6,392 nucleotides of DNA from CAYZTD01 sp964473335 (GTDB taxonomy: Archaea; Thermoplasmatota; E2; DHVEG-1), in NCBI GenBank assembly GCA_964473335.1, contig CAYYOO010000083.1:1-6392 (forward strand), given 5' to 3'. Shown here piece after piece: positions 1-4,769 of the stretch (its first letter is position 1; each line of letters starts with the position of its first letter). The position numbers and the translations under genes were made by a program. The notes below the pieces were generated by a model. The model had not been told where the DNA came from. It did no database searches and saw only the letters and a program-made list of their open reading frames with translations.

Positions 1-126
1 TAAACAAAACAGAGTCCAGAGTATCTTAGTTCTAAAAGTAACATGACCTTCTGGTTTAGTTATAGCAGGCCACCTTTCAATGAGTGGTTTGAGTTTATAA
101 AGCCTGCTCTTTTTTTCCTCTGCCAT
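1..126 (-). CDS. secY: Protein translocase subunit SecY, N-terminus only (partial)
   Basis: This is the start of the channel-forming subunit of the Sec translocon, which moves proteins across or into the cytoplasmic membrane. Only the first 42 codons are in the window, running from an ATG at 126-124 off the left edge. The visible protein begins MAEEKKSRLYKLKPLIERWP and continues through KPEGHVTFRTKILWTL. The pattern LKPLxxRxPxxxKPEGHVxFRTK is typical of archaeal SecY just before its first membrane helix, which begins at the cut edge. The gene lies 28 bp downstream of uL15 on the same strand, the usual end of the archaeal spc operon, so the two are probably co-transcribed. A short AGGG lies 7 nt before the ATG as a weak ribosome binding site. 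The identification rests on the N-terminal motif and gene order together. Confidence 0.9.
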   Translation of the reverse strand, partial: MAEEKKSRLYKLKPLIERWPAITKPEGHVTFRTKILWTLFCL

Positions 127-154
127 TTTTAAACCCTAAATAACTATTGTTATA

Positions 155-586
155 TTACTGTTTTTCTTCTTTTTTACTTTCCTCTTTAGGTAAAATTACC
201 TCTCCACCTTTCTCTTCGATTTTTTTAATTGCTTTTTCTGATGCATTGTTAACCTTGACTTTAATTTTGCTATTTATCTTACCAGAACCAAGTAATTTAT
301 CAATTCCTTCATTGTTTAAATCAATGGTTTTTTTATTACTGTATTTCTCTTCAAGTTCACCAATATTTATGGTTTTAACTTCTTTTTTTACACCTTGCGG
401 TCTTTTAAAACCATGTTTTCCAAAATGATCAGGCATGTTTTTCTTCATATACATATATCTATGTTTTAAAAGGCCAGCATTACCTCTACCGCCTTTTAAT
501 CCAGCGCCCCGGCCAGCTTTTTTACCTCGGCCGTGGGTCATTGATCCTCTGAATTTTTTGGTCTTTTTTCTTGCCACTTTTCTCAC
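155..586 (-). CDS. rpl15: Large ribosomal subunit protein uL15 (archaeal L15)
   Basis: This is a 50S ribosomal protein that binds 23S rRNA late in large-subunit assembly. The 143 residues show the uL15 layout. A basic N-terminus (KKTKKFRGSMTHGRG) leads into the Gly/Arg/Lys-rich extended arm around residues 15-40 (GRGKKAGRGAG, GGRGNAGLLKH). Then come the PDHFGKHGFKRPQG motif near residues 53-66 and a C-terminal globular part containing VKTINIGEL. The length is normal for archaea. The last 15 or so residues are a lysine/glutamate-rich tail. There are two candidate GTG starts, at 586 and 577. The second gives the more usual N-terminus (MARKKTKKFRGS) and has a GTGA Shine-Dalgarno-like element four bases upstream, so the true protein may be three residues shorter. 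secY follows 28 bp downstream. The uL30 gene that normally precedes uL15 is not here. Confidence 0.95.
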   Translation of the reverse strand: MRKVARKKTKKFRGSMTHGRGKKAGRGAGLKGGRGNAGLLKHRYMYMKKNMPDHFGKHGFKRPQGVKKEVKTINIGELEEKYSNKKTIDLNNEGIDKLLGSGKINSKIKVKVNNASEKAIKKIEEKGGEVILPKEESKKEEKQ

Positions 587-635
587 TTTCCAAATATTTT
601 TTTTATGTCTCTAGGTCGAAAGCAGATAAGATAAC

Positions 636-652
636 CTATTATTATACTTTCG
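636..652 (-). promoter_or_regulatory. Probable promoter (BRE + TATA box) of the uL15-secY unit
   Basis: Read on the minus strand, the sequence is CGAAAGTATAATAATAG. A purine-rich BRE-like CGAAA is followed directly by a TATA-like TATAATAA. An initiation site about 25 bases downstream would fall near position 616, giving a leader of about 30 nt before the GTG at 586. The spacing suits an archaeal TBP/TFB promoter, and the box lies in the only non-coding gap (587-674) upstream of uL15. The sequence is AT-rich, so some chance matches are expected. Confidence 0.5.
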
Positions 653-674
653 GCTAATATTTATTATTTATTAA

Positions 675-851
675 TTAACTTTCAGGGTCTACGTAGCCGA
701 CCATCTTAAGGATAAATACTTGTTTTTTATTTTTCCGAGATGTTTTTTCTGCTTCTGCTTTTGCTTCTTTTAGCTTACATTGGCCTAGATCATTTATATT
801 TTCACCGTCGTCTAATAAATATTCAGCTTGTTTTGTTTTTATGTATTTCAT
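675..851 (-). CDS. Small conserved-looking protein of unknown function
   Basis: I do not recognise this protein. From the ATG at 851-849 it is 58 residues, charged and soluble-looking. A probable amphipathic helix (MKYIKTKQAEYLLDDG) is followed by a second helical stretch rich in Lys, Glu and Ala (KLKEAKAEAEKTSRKN), then a hydrophobic strand, QVFILKMVGYVDPES. I chose this ATG because it is preceded, four bases upstream, by AGGTGA at 861-856, one of the best Shine-Dalgarno matches in the window. The reading frame is open further upstream. A TTG at 905 would give 76 residues and start 3 nt after the stop of the NYN-domain gene, which is in the same frame. It probably shares a transcript with that gene. 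It has no cysteine pairs typical of a zinc ribbon and no membrane segment. Confidence 0.6.
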   Translation of the reverse strand: MKYIKTKQAEYLLDDGENINDLGQCKLKEAKAEAEKTSRKNKKQVFILKMVGYVDPES

Positions 852-855
852 ATAT

Positions 856-861
856 TCACCT
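856..861 (-). promoter_or_regulatory. Shine-Dalgarno site that decides the start of the small protein
   Basis: The minus strand reads AGGTGA, then A-TAT, then ATG at 851-849. AGGTGA matches the archaeal anti-Shine-Dalgarno complement GGAGGTGAT. It favours the internal ATG over the upstream TTG at 905, which has only a poor GGAAA about a dozen bases away. The same bases would encode Ala-Gly-Glu if the longer form were used, so a chance match remains possible. Confidence 0.45.
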
Positions 862-908
862 GCTAAATCTATTGTATTCAATGATTTTCTGGTTTTTAAA
901 ATCAACTG

Positions 909-1418
909 TTATTTCTTTTTTCCAAGTAAAAACTTTTTACTTTTATCAAGATCAATAAAAAAATCAGCTACTTCAATTAATCTATGTGAAGTTGTCTTTT
1001 TAAAGGCTATTACTTCTGTTCGGCAGCCTAGGCTTTTAGAGTGTTCCAAAAGATCTGAAAAATCACCATCACCACTTACAAGTATAACTGTATCAAGTTT
1101 TGGTGCAAGACGCATTACATCCATTGCAATGCCAACATCCCAGTCTCCTTTTTTTGCGCCACCGTAAAAAACCTGCAAGTTCTTTGATTTTATTTCAAAA
1201 CCCATGTCCTCAAGTGCTTCATAGAATGAGTTTTCGTCTTTTTCATCTGCTTTTATAACATATGCAATAGCTCTAATTATTTTTCTATTGGCTGTTGCTT
1301 CTTTTAAAATTGTTTTAAAGTTTACTTTTGATTTGTATAGGTTTCTTGCAGAATAATACATGTTTTGCACATCTACAAAGACCCCAATTCTTTGGTCTTT
1401 TTGTCTTGATTTGTTCAT
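909..1418 (-). CDS. NYN domain protein, LabA/DUF88 family (putative RNase)
   Basis: This is a 169-residue single-domain protein of the NYN (LabA/DUF88) group. These are PIN-like folds thought to be metal-dependent ribonucleases, but most archaeal members have no tested substrate. The family motifs are all present. Strand one, RIGVFVDVQNMYYSAR, carries Asp16 and Asn19. KKGDWDVGIAMDVMRLA supplies Asp92, Asp94 and Asp100. DTVILVSGDGDFSDLLEHSK supplies Asp117 and Asp119. GCRTEVIAF and the ending HRLIEVADFFIDLD are also typical. The acidic residues expected to hold the metal are intact, so the protein is likely active. The lysine-rich end (LLGKKK) could help bind nucleic acid. It sits between an rRNA methylase gene and ribosomal protein genes, consistent with a role in RNA metabolism, which is inference. 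The stop TAA is followed in frame by a second small gene. Confidence 0.88.
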   Translation of the reverse strand: MNKSRQKDQRIGVFVDVQNMYYSARNLYKSKVNFKTILKEATANRKIIRAIAYVIKADEKDENSFYEALEDMGFEIKSKNLQVFYGGAKKGDWDVGIAMDVMRLAPKLDTVILVSGDGDFSDLLEHSKSLGCRTEVIAFKKTTSHRLIEVADFFIDLDKSKKFLLGKKK

Positions 1419-1458
1419 TTTTTAATTTTCCTTTTTTTCTTTTGAGATAACAATCAAG

Positions 1459-1468
1459 TATTTATATC
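1459..1468 (-). promoter_or_regulatory. Probable TATA box for the NYN gene, overlapping the methylase stop codon
   Basis: The minus strand reads GATATAAATA, a good archaeal TATA-like box. Initiation about 25 bases downstream would fall near 1437, leaving a leader of about 20 nt before the ATG at 1418. That leader includes an AGGA-type weak ribosome binding site. The box overlaps the TGA of the upstream methylase gene (1469-1467), so the NYN gene may be transcribed separately rather than only by read-through. Confidence 0.45.
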
Positions 1469-2075
1469 ATTTGTTTGAGCTTATCCTTATTAAGGCTACA
1501 TTATAGGATACTACTTTTTTTGTATGAAACTTGTAAGTGTGTTTTATTGGAAAAGAGTAATTTTTTGTAAAATTGATTTTTCCATTCAATGATTTTATCA
1601 TTTTATTTAGAAAAGGTAGGGTTTTAGTTAGATGAAGAGTGTAGATTATTTTTCCCAGTTCAAAACCTTTTTCTAAAAAAATCCTATCTCCTTTTTTGTT
1701 GCTTTTTTGTGCACCAAATGGTGGATTCATAATTATTGTATCTGCTTTTATTGTAGTGTCTTTTACATCTTTTGTTTTATATTCTATTTCAAAATTATTT
1801 TCTTCAGCATATTTTTTTGCAATTTTTATAGCTGTTTTATCGATATCGATTCCAGTTACTTTTTTTGCACCAGTAATATAAGCACCTACTGAAAATATAC
1901 CTGTCCCGCAACCCAGATCAAGTATTTCTTTATCTTTTATATCATTATATTGATGTGCTGTAAAGATCATATCTGAAGCAATATTTGCTGGTGTTATGTA
2001 TTGCTCTAGTAACGGGGAGGGATTAATGTAATCTGGAACTTTTTGTAGGATTATTTCAAGGTTTTTCTTTTTCAT
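1467..2075 (-). CDS. METTL5-like N6-adenine RNA methyltransferase (COG2263)
   Basis: This is a 202-residue class I SAM-dependent methylase. Residues LEQYITPANIASDMIFTAHQ (24-42) match the N-terminal signature of the METTL5 group. The SAM-binding motif I is DLGCGTGIFSVGA (53-65), the acidic loop is VTGIDID (73-79), and the catalytic motif IV is NPPFG (117-121), as in N6-adenine methylases. Length and layout are normal. The eukaryotic relative METTL5 makes one m6A in 18S rRNA together with TRMT112. The archaeal relatives are expected to modify the equivalent decoding-region adenine of 16S rRNA, but the target cannot be read from this sequence. The neighbourhood (tRNA, ribosomal protein, secY) fits a translation role. 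The gene is divergent from the tRNA across an 83-bp gap. It has no clear Shine-Dalgarno site before its ATG. Confidence 0.9.
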   Translation of the reverse strand: MKKKNLEIILQKVPDYINPSPLLEQYITPANIASDMIFTAHQYNDIKDKEILDLGCGTGIFSVGAYITGAKKVTGIDIDKTAIKIAKKYAEENNFEIEYKTKDVKDTTIKADTIIMNPPFGAQKSNKKGDRIFLEKGFELGKIIYTLHLTKTLPFLNKMIKSLNGKINFTKNYSFPIKHTYKFHTKKVVSYNVALIRISSNK

Positions 2076-2120
2076 TTTCTTTTTGTGATAGAGTTCTGAT
2101 TAAAATATTTTAGTAGTAAA

Positions 2121-2135
2121 TTTTATTTGCTATAT
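2121..2135 (+). promoter_or_regulatory. Possible promoter of the tRNA-Ala gene
   Basis: TTTTATTTGC followed by TATAT lies 24-38 bases upstream of the tRNA's first base, where a TATA box would be expected. No strong BRE is visible. The whole 2076-2158 gap is AT-rich and also has to hold the divergent methylase promoter, so the exact boxes are uncertain. Confidence 0.3.
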
Positions 2136-2158
2136 CATGTTTTAGAGTTTTCCATATT

Positions 2159-2232
2159 GGGCTGGTAGATCAGCTCGGAAGATCGCTTCCTTGGCATGGA
2201 AGAGGCCTCGGGTTCAAATCCCGACCAGTCCA
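2159..2232 (+). tRNA. tRNA-Ala (anticodon GGC)
   Basis: The gene folds as a complete 74-nt cloverleaf. The acceptor stem is GGGCTGG/CCAGTCC, and its third pair is G3-T70, the universal identity mark of tRNA-Ala. The D stem is GATC/GATC, with G18-G19 in the loop (2177-2178). The anticodon stem CTTCC/GGAAG holds the loop TTGGCAT, so the anticodon is GGC at 2193-2195, reading GCC and GCU codons. The variable loop is five bases. The T stem TCGGG/CCCGA closes the loop TTCAAAT. The discriminator base is A2232, usual for alanine. CCA is not encoded, so a CCA-adding enzyme must supply it. There is no intron. The gene points away from the methylase and towards the 2TM-domain gene. Confidence 0.97.
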
Positions 2233-2235
2233 TAC

Positions 2236-2241
2236 TTTTTT
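2236..2241 (+). terminator. Oligo-T terminator after the tRNA
   Basis: A run of six T residues begins four bases after the mature tRNA end. Archaeal RNA polymerase ends transcription at such runs without needing a hairpin. It may be leaky, because the 2TM-domain gene starts 26 bases further on and no separate promoter is obvious. Confidence 0.45.
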
Positions 2242-2258
2242 ATATTTGAGATTATTTT

Positions 2259-2262
2259 GGAG
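2259..2262 (+). promoter_or_regulatory. Shine-Dalgarno site that fixes the start of the 2TM-domain gene
   Basis: GGAG stands four bases before the ATG at 2267. It rules in favour of this start over an in-frame TTG at 2246, which would lie too close to the tRNA and add seven residues (MRLFWRY) not expected in the family. Confidence 0.65.
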
Positions 2263-2266
2263 ATAT

Positions 2267-2539
2267 ATGCCATCTGATCAGGAATTAAGAAAGAAAGCTA
2301 GAAAAATTGCAAAGGAAAAATCAGATTTCTATATCCATCTAGTAATCTATCTTGCGGTAAACGCATTTTTATTTGCACAGTGGTGGTTTATTACTGGCGG
2401 AAATGTTGCACCATGGCCTGTTTTTGTTTTCTTTGGATGGGGAATTGGTGTTGCAGCTCACGGTATATCTGCATTTAGGGGAGAAGGATATGTCGAGGAA
2501 CTGACTGAAAAGGAATACCAAAAATTAAAAAACAAATGA
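2267..2539 (+). CDS. 2TM domain membrane protein
   Basis: This is a 90-residue protein matching the 2TM domain pattern. A charged cytoplasmic helix (ELRKKARKIAKEKSD, residues 5-19) comes first. The first membrane helix begins FYIHLVIYLAVNAFLF (about 21-43). A short loop, GGNVAPWP, leads to the second helix, VFVFFGWGIGVAAHGISAF (about 52-70), and a charged tail follows (EELTEKEYQKLKNK). The YIHLxxYxxVN segment and the GWGIGxAAHG segment, with His24 and His65, are the conserved parts of the family. The family occurs in bacteria and archaea. It is sometimes attached to kinase or DNA-binding domains, but its role as a stand-alone protein is not known. It may be co-transcribed with the tRNA, and is unlikely to be part of the lipid unit because a 101-bp gap follows. 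Confidence 0.85.
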   Translation: MPSDQELRKKARKIAKEKSDFYIHLVIYLAVNAFLFAQWWFITGGNVAPWPVFVFFGWGIGVAAHGISAFRGEGYVEELTEKEYQKLKNK

Positions 2540-2600
2540 TTACTAATAACATACCAAATTTTTAAAATTAATGTTTTTTAATATTATTTAAATAAAATAG

Positions 2601-2614
2601 GAAAAATTTTAATA
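2601..2614 (+). promoter_or_regulatory. Possible promoter of the UbiA-family gene
   Basis: GAAAAATTTTAATA resembles a BRE joined to a TATA box. Initiation about 26 bases on would fall near 2634, only a few bases before the ATG at 2641, implying a very short leader. That agrees with the absence of a Shine-Dalgarno site there. A second AT-rich candidate (ATTTAAATAAAAT, 2585-2597) would give a leader of about 25 nt. Confidence 0.3.
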
Positions 2615-2640
2615 GCTATCTTATAATAAAGTTAGTAAGA

Positions 2641-3480
2641 ATGATAAGTATAACTGAAAAAATTATAGCAATGTTAAAAATAATAAGGCCCGAAATAACC
2701 CTACTTAGTTTTTTCACTGTATATATTGGTGCTTTAGCAGCAGATTCAACACTATTTTCCATTCCAATTCTTCTTGCAATGCTTGCAGTTTTTTTTATTG
2801 CAGCAGGTAGTTCACCTTTTAACGATTATTTTGACTATGAAATAGATAAAAAAATCCATCCAAATAGACCACTTCCAAAAGGCATAATAAAACCAGAAAC
2901 AGCATTATATCTAGCTATAGCTCTTTTTTCATTTAGTATAATCATCTCAATATTTGTTAATATGCAAGTTTTCTTCTTTACAATATTTGGAATAACATTA
3001 ATCGTATTATATGAGCTTGTTTCCAAAAAAACAGGGTTTCTTGGAAATTTTGTAGTAGCATTTACTACTGCAATTTCGTTTATGTATGGTGGTGCAGCAG
3101 TAGGAGATTTACTTACTCCATCATTTTATGCTGTTGTTGCTTTTTTTATTTTCTTGGGTCGTGAGATTCTACTAGATGTACGAGATTATGAAGGAGACAA
3201 AAAAACAAGAGTGAGCCTTCCTGTTAGAATAGGTAGAAAAAAAGCAGCATATCTAGGTGTTTCATATCTATTTGTATCAGTTTTTTTGCTTTTTATACCT
3301 GGATTTTATTTATTCAACACAGTTTGGTATCTTATATTGATCATCCCAGTTTTAATAACAACAGTTTATGCAGCAATCCTACCATTATATGATGTTGAAA
3401 ATTCATCAAGAACAACAGATGTACTTCGTTTTTCAATGATAGAAGGATTGGTTCTTTTTATTTTACTGTTATTTTTCTAG
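2641..3480 (+). CDS. UbiA-family prenyltransferase, probable digeranylgeranylglyceryl phosphate synthase
   Basis: This is a 279-residue integral membrane enzyme with about eight or nine hydrophobic helices. Both Asp-rich, magnesium/diphosphate-binding motifs are intact: NDYFDYEID at 61-69 (NDxxDxxxD), and DVRDYEGD at 179-186, preceded by GREI. HPNRPLPKG (73-81) is the conserved loop after the first motif. In archaea such proteins most often transfer a second geranylgeranyl group to geranylgeranylglyceryl phosphate, making the diether core of membrane lipids. The choice of this reaction over another UbiA role (quinone or haem prenylation) is supported by carS, the next pathway step, two genes downstream. 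The length is typical for archaeal DGGGP synthase. There is no Shine-Dalgarno site. The leading hydrophilic stretch MISITEKIIAMLKIIRPE is normal, and no earlier in-frame ATG looks better. Confidence 0.87.
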   Translation: MISITEKIIAMLKIIRPEITLLSFFTVYIGALAADSTLFSIPILLAMLAVFFIAAGSSPFNDYFDYEIDKKIHPNRPLPKGIIKPETALYLAIALFSFSIIISIFVNMQVFFFTIFGITLIVLYELVSKKTGFLGNFVVAFTTAISFMYGGAAVGDLLTPSFYAVVAFFIFLGREILLDVRDYEGDKKTRVSLPVRIGRKKAAYLGVSYLFVSVFLLFIPGFYLFNTVWYLILIIPVLITTVYAAILPLYDVENSSRTTDVLRFSMIEGLVLFILLLFF

Positions 3481-3485
3481 AATTA

Positions 3486-3492
3486 TTTTTTT
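3486..3492 (+). terminator. Oligo-T terminator after the prenyltransferase gene
   Basis: Seven T residues begin five bases after the TAG stop. This fits intrinsic archaeal termination and, with the TATA-like box that follows, suggests that the regulator downstream has its own transcript. Confidence 0.4.
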
Positions 3493-3523
3493 ATTAAAAA
3501 AGAAATAAAAATACACAACAACA

Positions 3524-3536
3524 TTTATATATAAAA
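3524..3536 (+). promoter_or_regulatory. Probable TATA box of the winged-helix regulator
   Basis: TTTATATATAAAA is a strong TATA-like box in the 116-bp gap before the regulator. Initiation about 25 bases downstream would be near 3555, leaving a leader of about 42 nt that contains a perfect inverted repeat and an AGGT ribosome binding site. A second TATA-like stretch (TTATATATC, 3548-3556) could place the start lower, inside the repeat. Confidence 0.45.
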
Positions 3537-3561
3537 CAATGATATTATTATATATCTTTGA

Positions 3562-3578
3562 ATTATAAAATTTATAAT
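3562..3578 (+). promoter_or_regulatory. Perfect 17-bp inverted repeat, candidate operator of the regulator
   Basis: ATTATAAAATTTATAAT has 8-base arms (ATTATAAA / TTTATAAT) around one central A. It lies about 18 bases before the ATG at 3597 and just downstream of the TATA box. A bound dimer there would block polymerase, the usual site for archaeal autorepressors. The arms contain only A and T, so the repeat could be chance in this AT-rich gap or part of the promoter itself. Shorter TTATAA-containing elements precede both lipid genes. Confidence 0.35.
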
Positions 3579-3596
3579 GATTAAAGGTAGATAAAT

Positions 3597-4100
3597 ATGA
3601 TGAGAACCAAAGTAGTAAATGATTCCACTGATTTAGTCCCACTTCTAAGGGCTTTTAATAATCAAACCAAAAAAGAAGTATTTAGAGAACTATTGAATGG
3701 TTGGAAACCACTAAGTGAAATAAAAGAAAAATATGGTGACGATGGTGAAGATGCACTAGACTTTTTTGATAAAATGAAACTTGTTGAAACAAGATGGACC
3801 ACACCTGAAGATGGAATAGAAGGTAAACCTCAGAAAAAATATAGATCATACTACTCTGCCTTTAACATAAATATTTCATGTCCAGTTAATGAAATAAGTG
3901 AGATTTTTACGGTTGCTTCCTTAAACCCAAAGCAATTCAAAAAACTTGAAGATGACATTTATACGTTCATTGGTGAGAATGGTAAATTCGGAAACATGGT
4001 CGCTGAAAACTTCAGCCTTTCAAATCTAGCACTTAAGGGCCTTGTGAAAAGAAGTAACAAATTCTGCTACAAAGGTCTAAAACTTAGTAGAAAAGAATAA
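3597..4100 (+). CDS. Winged-helix (ArsR-like) transcriptional regulator between two lipid genes
   Basis: This is a 167-residue soluble protein. Residues 12-66 look like a winged helix-turn-helix: DLVPLLRAFNNQTKKEVF as helix one, LLNGWKPLSEIKEKYG as the helix-turn region, then EDALDFFDKMKLVETRW as the recognition helix and first wing strand. Residues 67-95 (GKPQKKYRSYYSAFNINISC) resemble the wing and a following strand. The rest is a second, probably alpha/beta domain ending KGLKLSRKE, whose ligand, if any, is unknown. The pattern is close to ArsR-like regulators conserved in methanogens and related Euryarchaeota, recalled from memory of the family. I saw no metal-binding Cys cluster, so metal sensing is unlikely. 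There are tandem ATGs at 3597 and 3600, with AGGT at 3585-3588. The position between a prenyltransferase and carS suggests control of lipid synthesis, which is inference. Confidence 0.75.
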   Translation: MMRTKVVNDSTDLVPLLRAFNNQTKKEVFRELLNGWKPLSEIKEKYGDDGEDALDFFDKMKLVETRWTTPEDGIEGKPQKKYRSYYSAFNINISCPVNEISEIFTVASLNPKQFKKLEDDIYTFIGENGKFGNMVAENFSLSNLALKGLVKRSNKFCYKGLKLSRKE

Positions 4101-4112
4101 TATTTTCACTTC

Positions 4113-4119
4113 TTTTTTT
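4113..4119 (+). terminator. Oligo-T terminator after the regulator
   Basis: A run of seven T residues begins 13 bases after the regulator's stop. It marks a likely transcript end before carS, which has a possible TATA-like box shortly after. Confidence 0.4.
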
Positions 4120-4124
4120 AAACA

Positions 4125-4133
4125 TTATTTTAA
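4125..4133 (+). promoter_or_regulatory. Possible TATA box of carS
   Basis: TTATTTTAA, preceded by AAAC, could act as a TATA/BRE element. Initiation about 26 bases later, near 4155, would give a leader of about 10 nt. That fits the lack of any Shine-Dalgarno site before the ATG at 4165. The 64-bp gap is short and AT-rich, so co-transcription with the regulator is an alternative. Confidence 0.3.
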
Positions 4134-4164
4134 GTAAGTTCTGTATTGTTCTTTCTTATAAAAT

Positions 4165-4761
4165 ATGAGTTGGGAGATCATTGCTCAAGCATTCTGGATC
4201 ATTCTTCCTGCATACATTGCAAATGCAAGTGCTAAACTTTTTGGTGGTGGGACACCAATTGATCTTAATAAAAAATATAAAGACGGAAAAAGGATCTTTG
4301 GAGATGGAAAGACCTGGCGAGGTCTAATAATTGGAACAATTATAGGAATGATAGGTGGCTTTGGCCTATCGATTGGGGCTTTTTATATTAATAGTTCAGA
4401 ATATGCATTTATTGGAATAACAGATTTTCGTGGTTTTCCATTTATGATACCAATTCTTTTTTCGATATGCTTCGGAGCATTATCTGGAGACATACTTGAA
4501 AGTTTTTTTAAAAGAAGAATAGGCATTTCAAGAGGAAAAGACTGGATTCCATTTGATCAGTTGGATTTTATACTTGGTGTGTTATTTTTCAGTTTTATTG
4601 TTTCAGGTATTCTTAATTTAACTGGTCTTACAAAGATGAACTGGTTTTTTGAAAATATCAGTTTGTGGCATGTATTGTTTTTACTTATTGTAACACCAAT
4701 AATTCATATTGTTTCAAATTTAATTCATAAACAGATTAGCTTGAAAAGTAAGAAAAAATAA
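4165..4761 (+). CDS. carS: CDP-archaeol synthase CarS
   Basis: This 198-residue membrane enzyme transfers CMP from CTP to unsaturated archaetidic acid (digeranylgeranylglyceryl phosphate), giving CDP-archaeol, the precursor of polar head-group attachment. The signatures of the family (formerly DUF46) are clear. LPAYIANASAKLFGGGTPIDL (14-34) is followed by DGKRIFGDGKTWRGLIIGT (40-58). Next come the second Asp-rich region, CFGALSGDILESFFKRRIGI (102-121), and PFDQLDFILGVL (129-140). These carry the Asp and Lys residues expected for nucleotide and metal binding. Four to five hydrophobic helices are present and the length is normal. It would use the product of the UbiA-family enzyme encoded upstream, so two consecutive steps of ether-lipid synthesis are encoded about 0.7 kb apart. 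The gene is convergent with the protease gene; the stop codons are 8 bp apart. Confidence 0.96.
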   Translation: MSWEIIAQAFWIILPAYIANASAKLFGGGTPIDLNKKYKDGKRIFGDGKTWRGLIIGTIIGMIGGFGLSIGAFYINSSEYAFIGITDFRGFPFMIPILFSICFGALSGDILESFFKRRIGISRGKDWIPFDQLDFILGVLFFSFIVSGILNLTGLTKMNWFFENISLWHVLFLLIVTPIIHIVSNLIHKQISLKSKKK

Positions 4762-4769
4762 TGTTTTTA

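Noticed and set aside
147..428. Open frame of 93 codons on the plus strand, opposite uL15
   Set aside because: It is the mirror of a clearly identified ribosomal protein gene. The translation is low-complexity Leu/Ser/Phe, as expected for the reverse of a Lys/Glu-rich coding region.
421..480. Possible hairpins and short repeats in the AT-rich parts, checked for CRISPR or riboswitch structure
   Set aside because: No regularly spaced repeat, no conserved riboswitch core and no stable GC-containing stem was seen. The repeats are short A/T runs within coding sequence.
740..1167. Two plus-strand open frames opposite the small protein and the NYN gene
   Set aside because: The minus-strand NYN gene has full family motifs. 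The plus-strand translations show no domain and are rich in Phe/Leu from reversed Lys/Glu codons.
1696..1892. Two 61-codon plus-strand frames opposite the methylase
   Set aside because: Both overlap the SAM-binding region of the methylase on the other strand and have no ribosome binding site or recognisable sequence.
2246..2266. Upstream TTG start for the 2TM-domain protein
   Set aside because: The ATG at 2267 has GGAG four bases before it and gives the usual family length. The extension MRLFWRY looks like translated leader.
2621..2630. TTATAATAAA before the UbiA gene as a TATA box
   Set aside because: Initiation 25 bases downstream would fall inside the coding region, so it cannot be the promoter box for this ATG. 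It is kept only as a possible half-site.
2835..3026. 63-codon minus-strand frame inside the prenyltransferase gene
   Set aside because: It covers the first catalytic Asp motif on the opposite strand and has no independent support.
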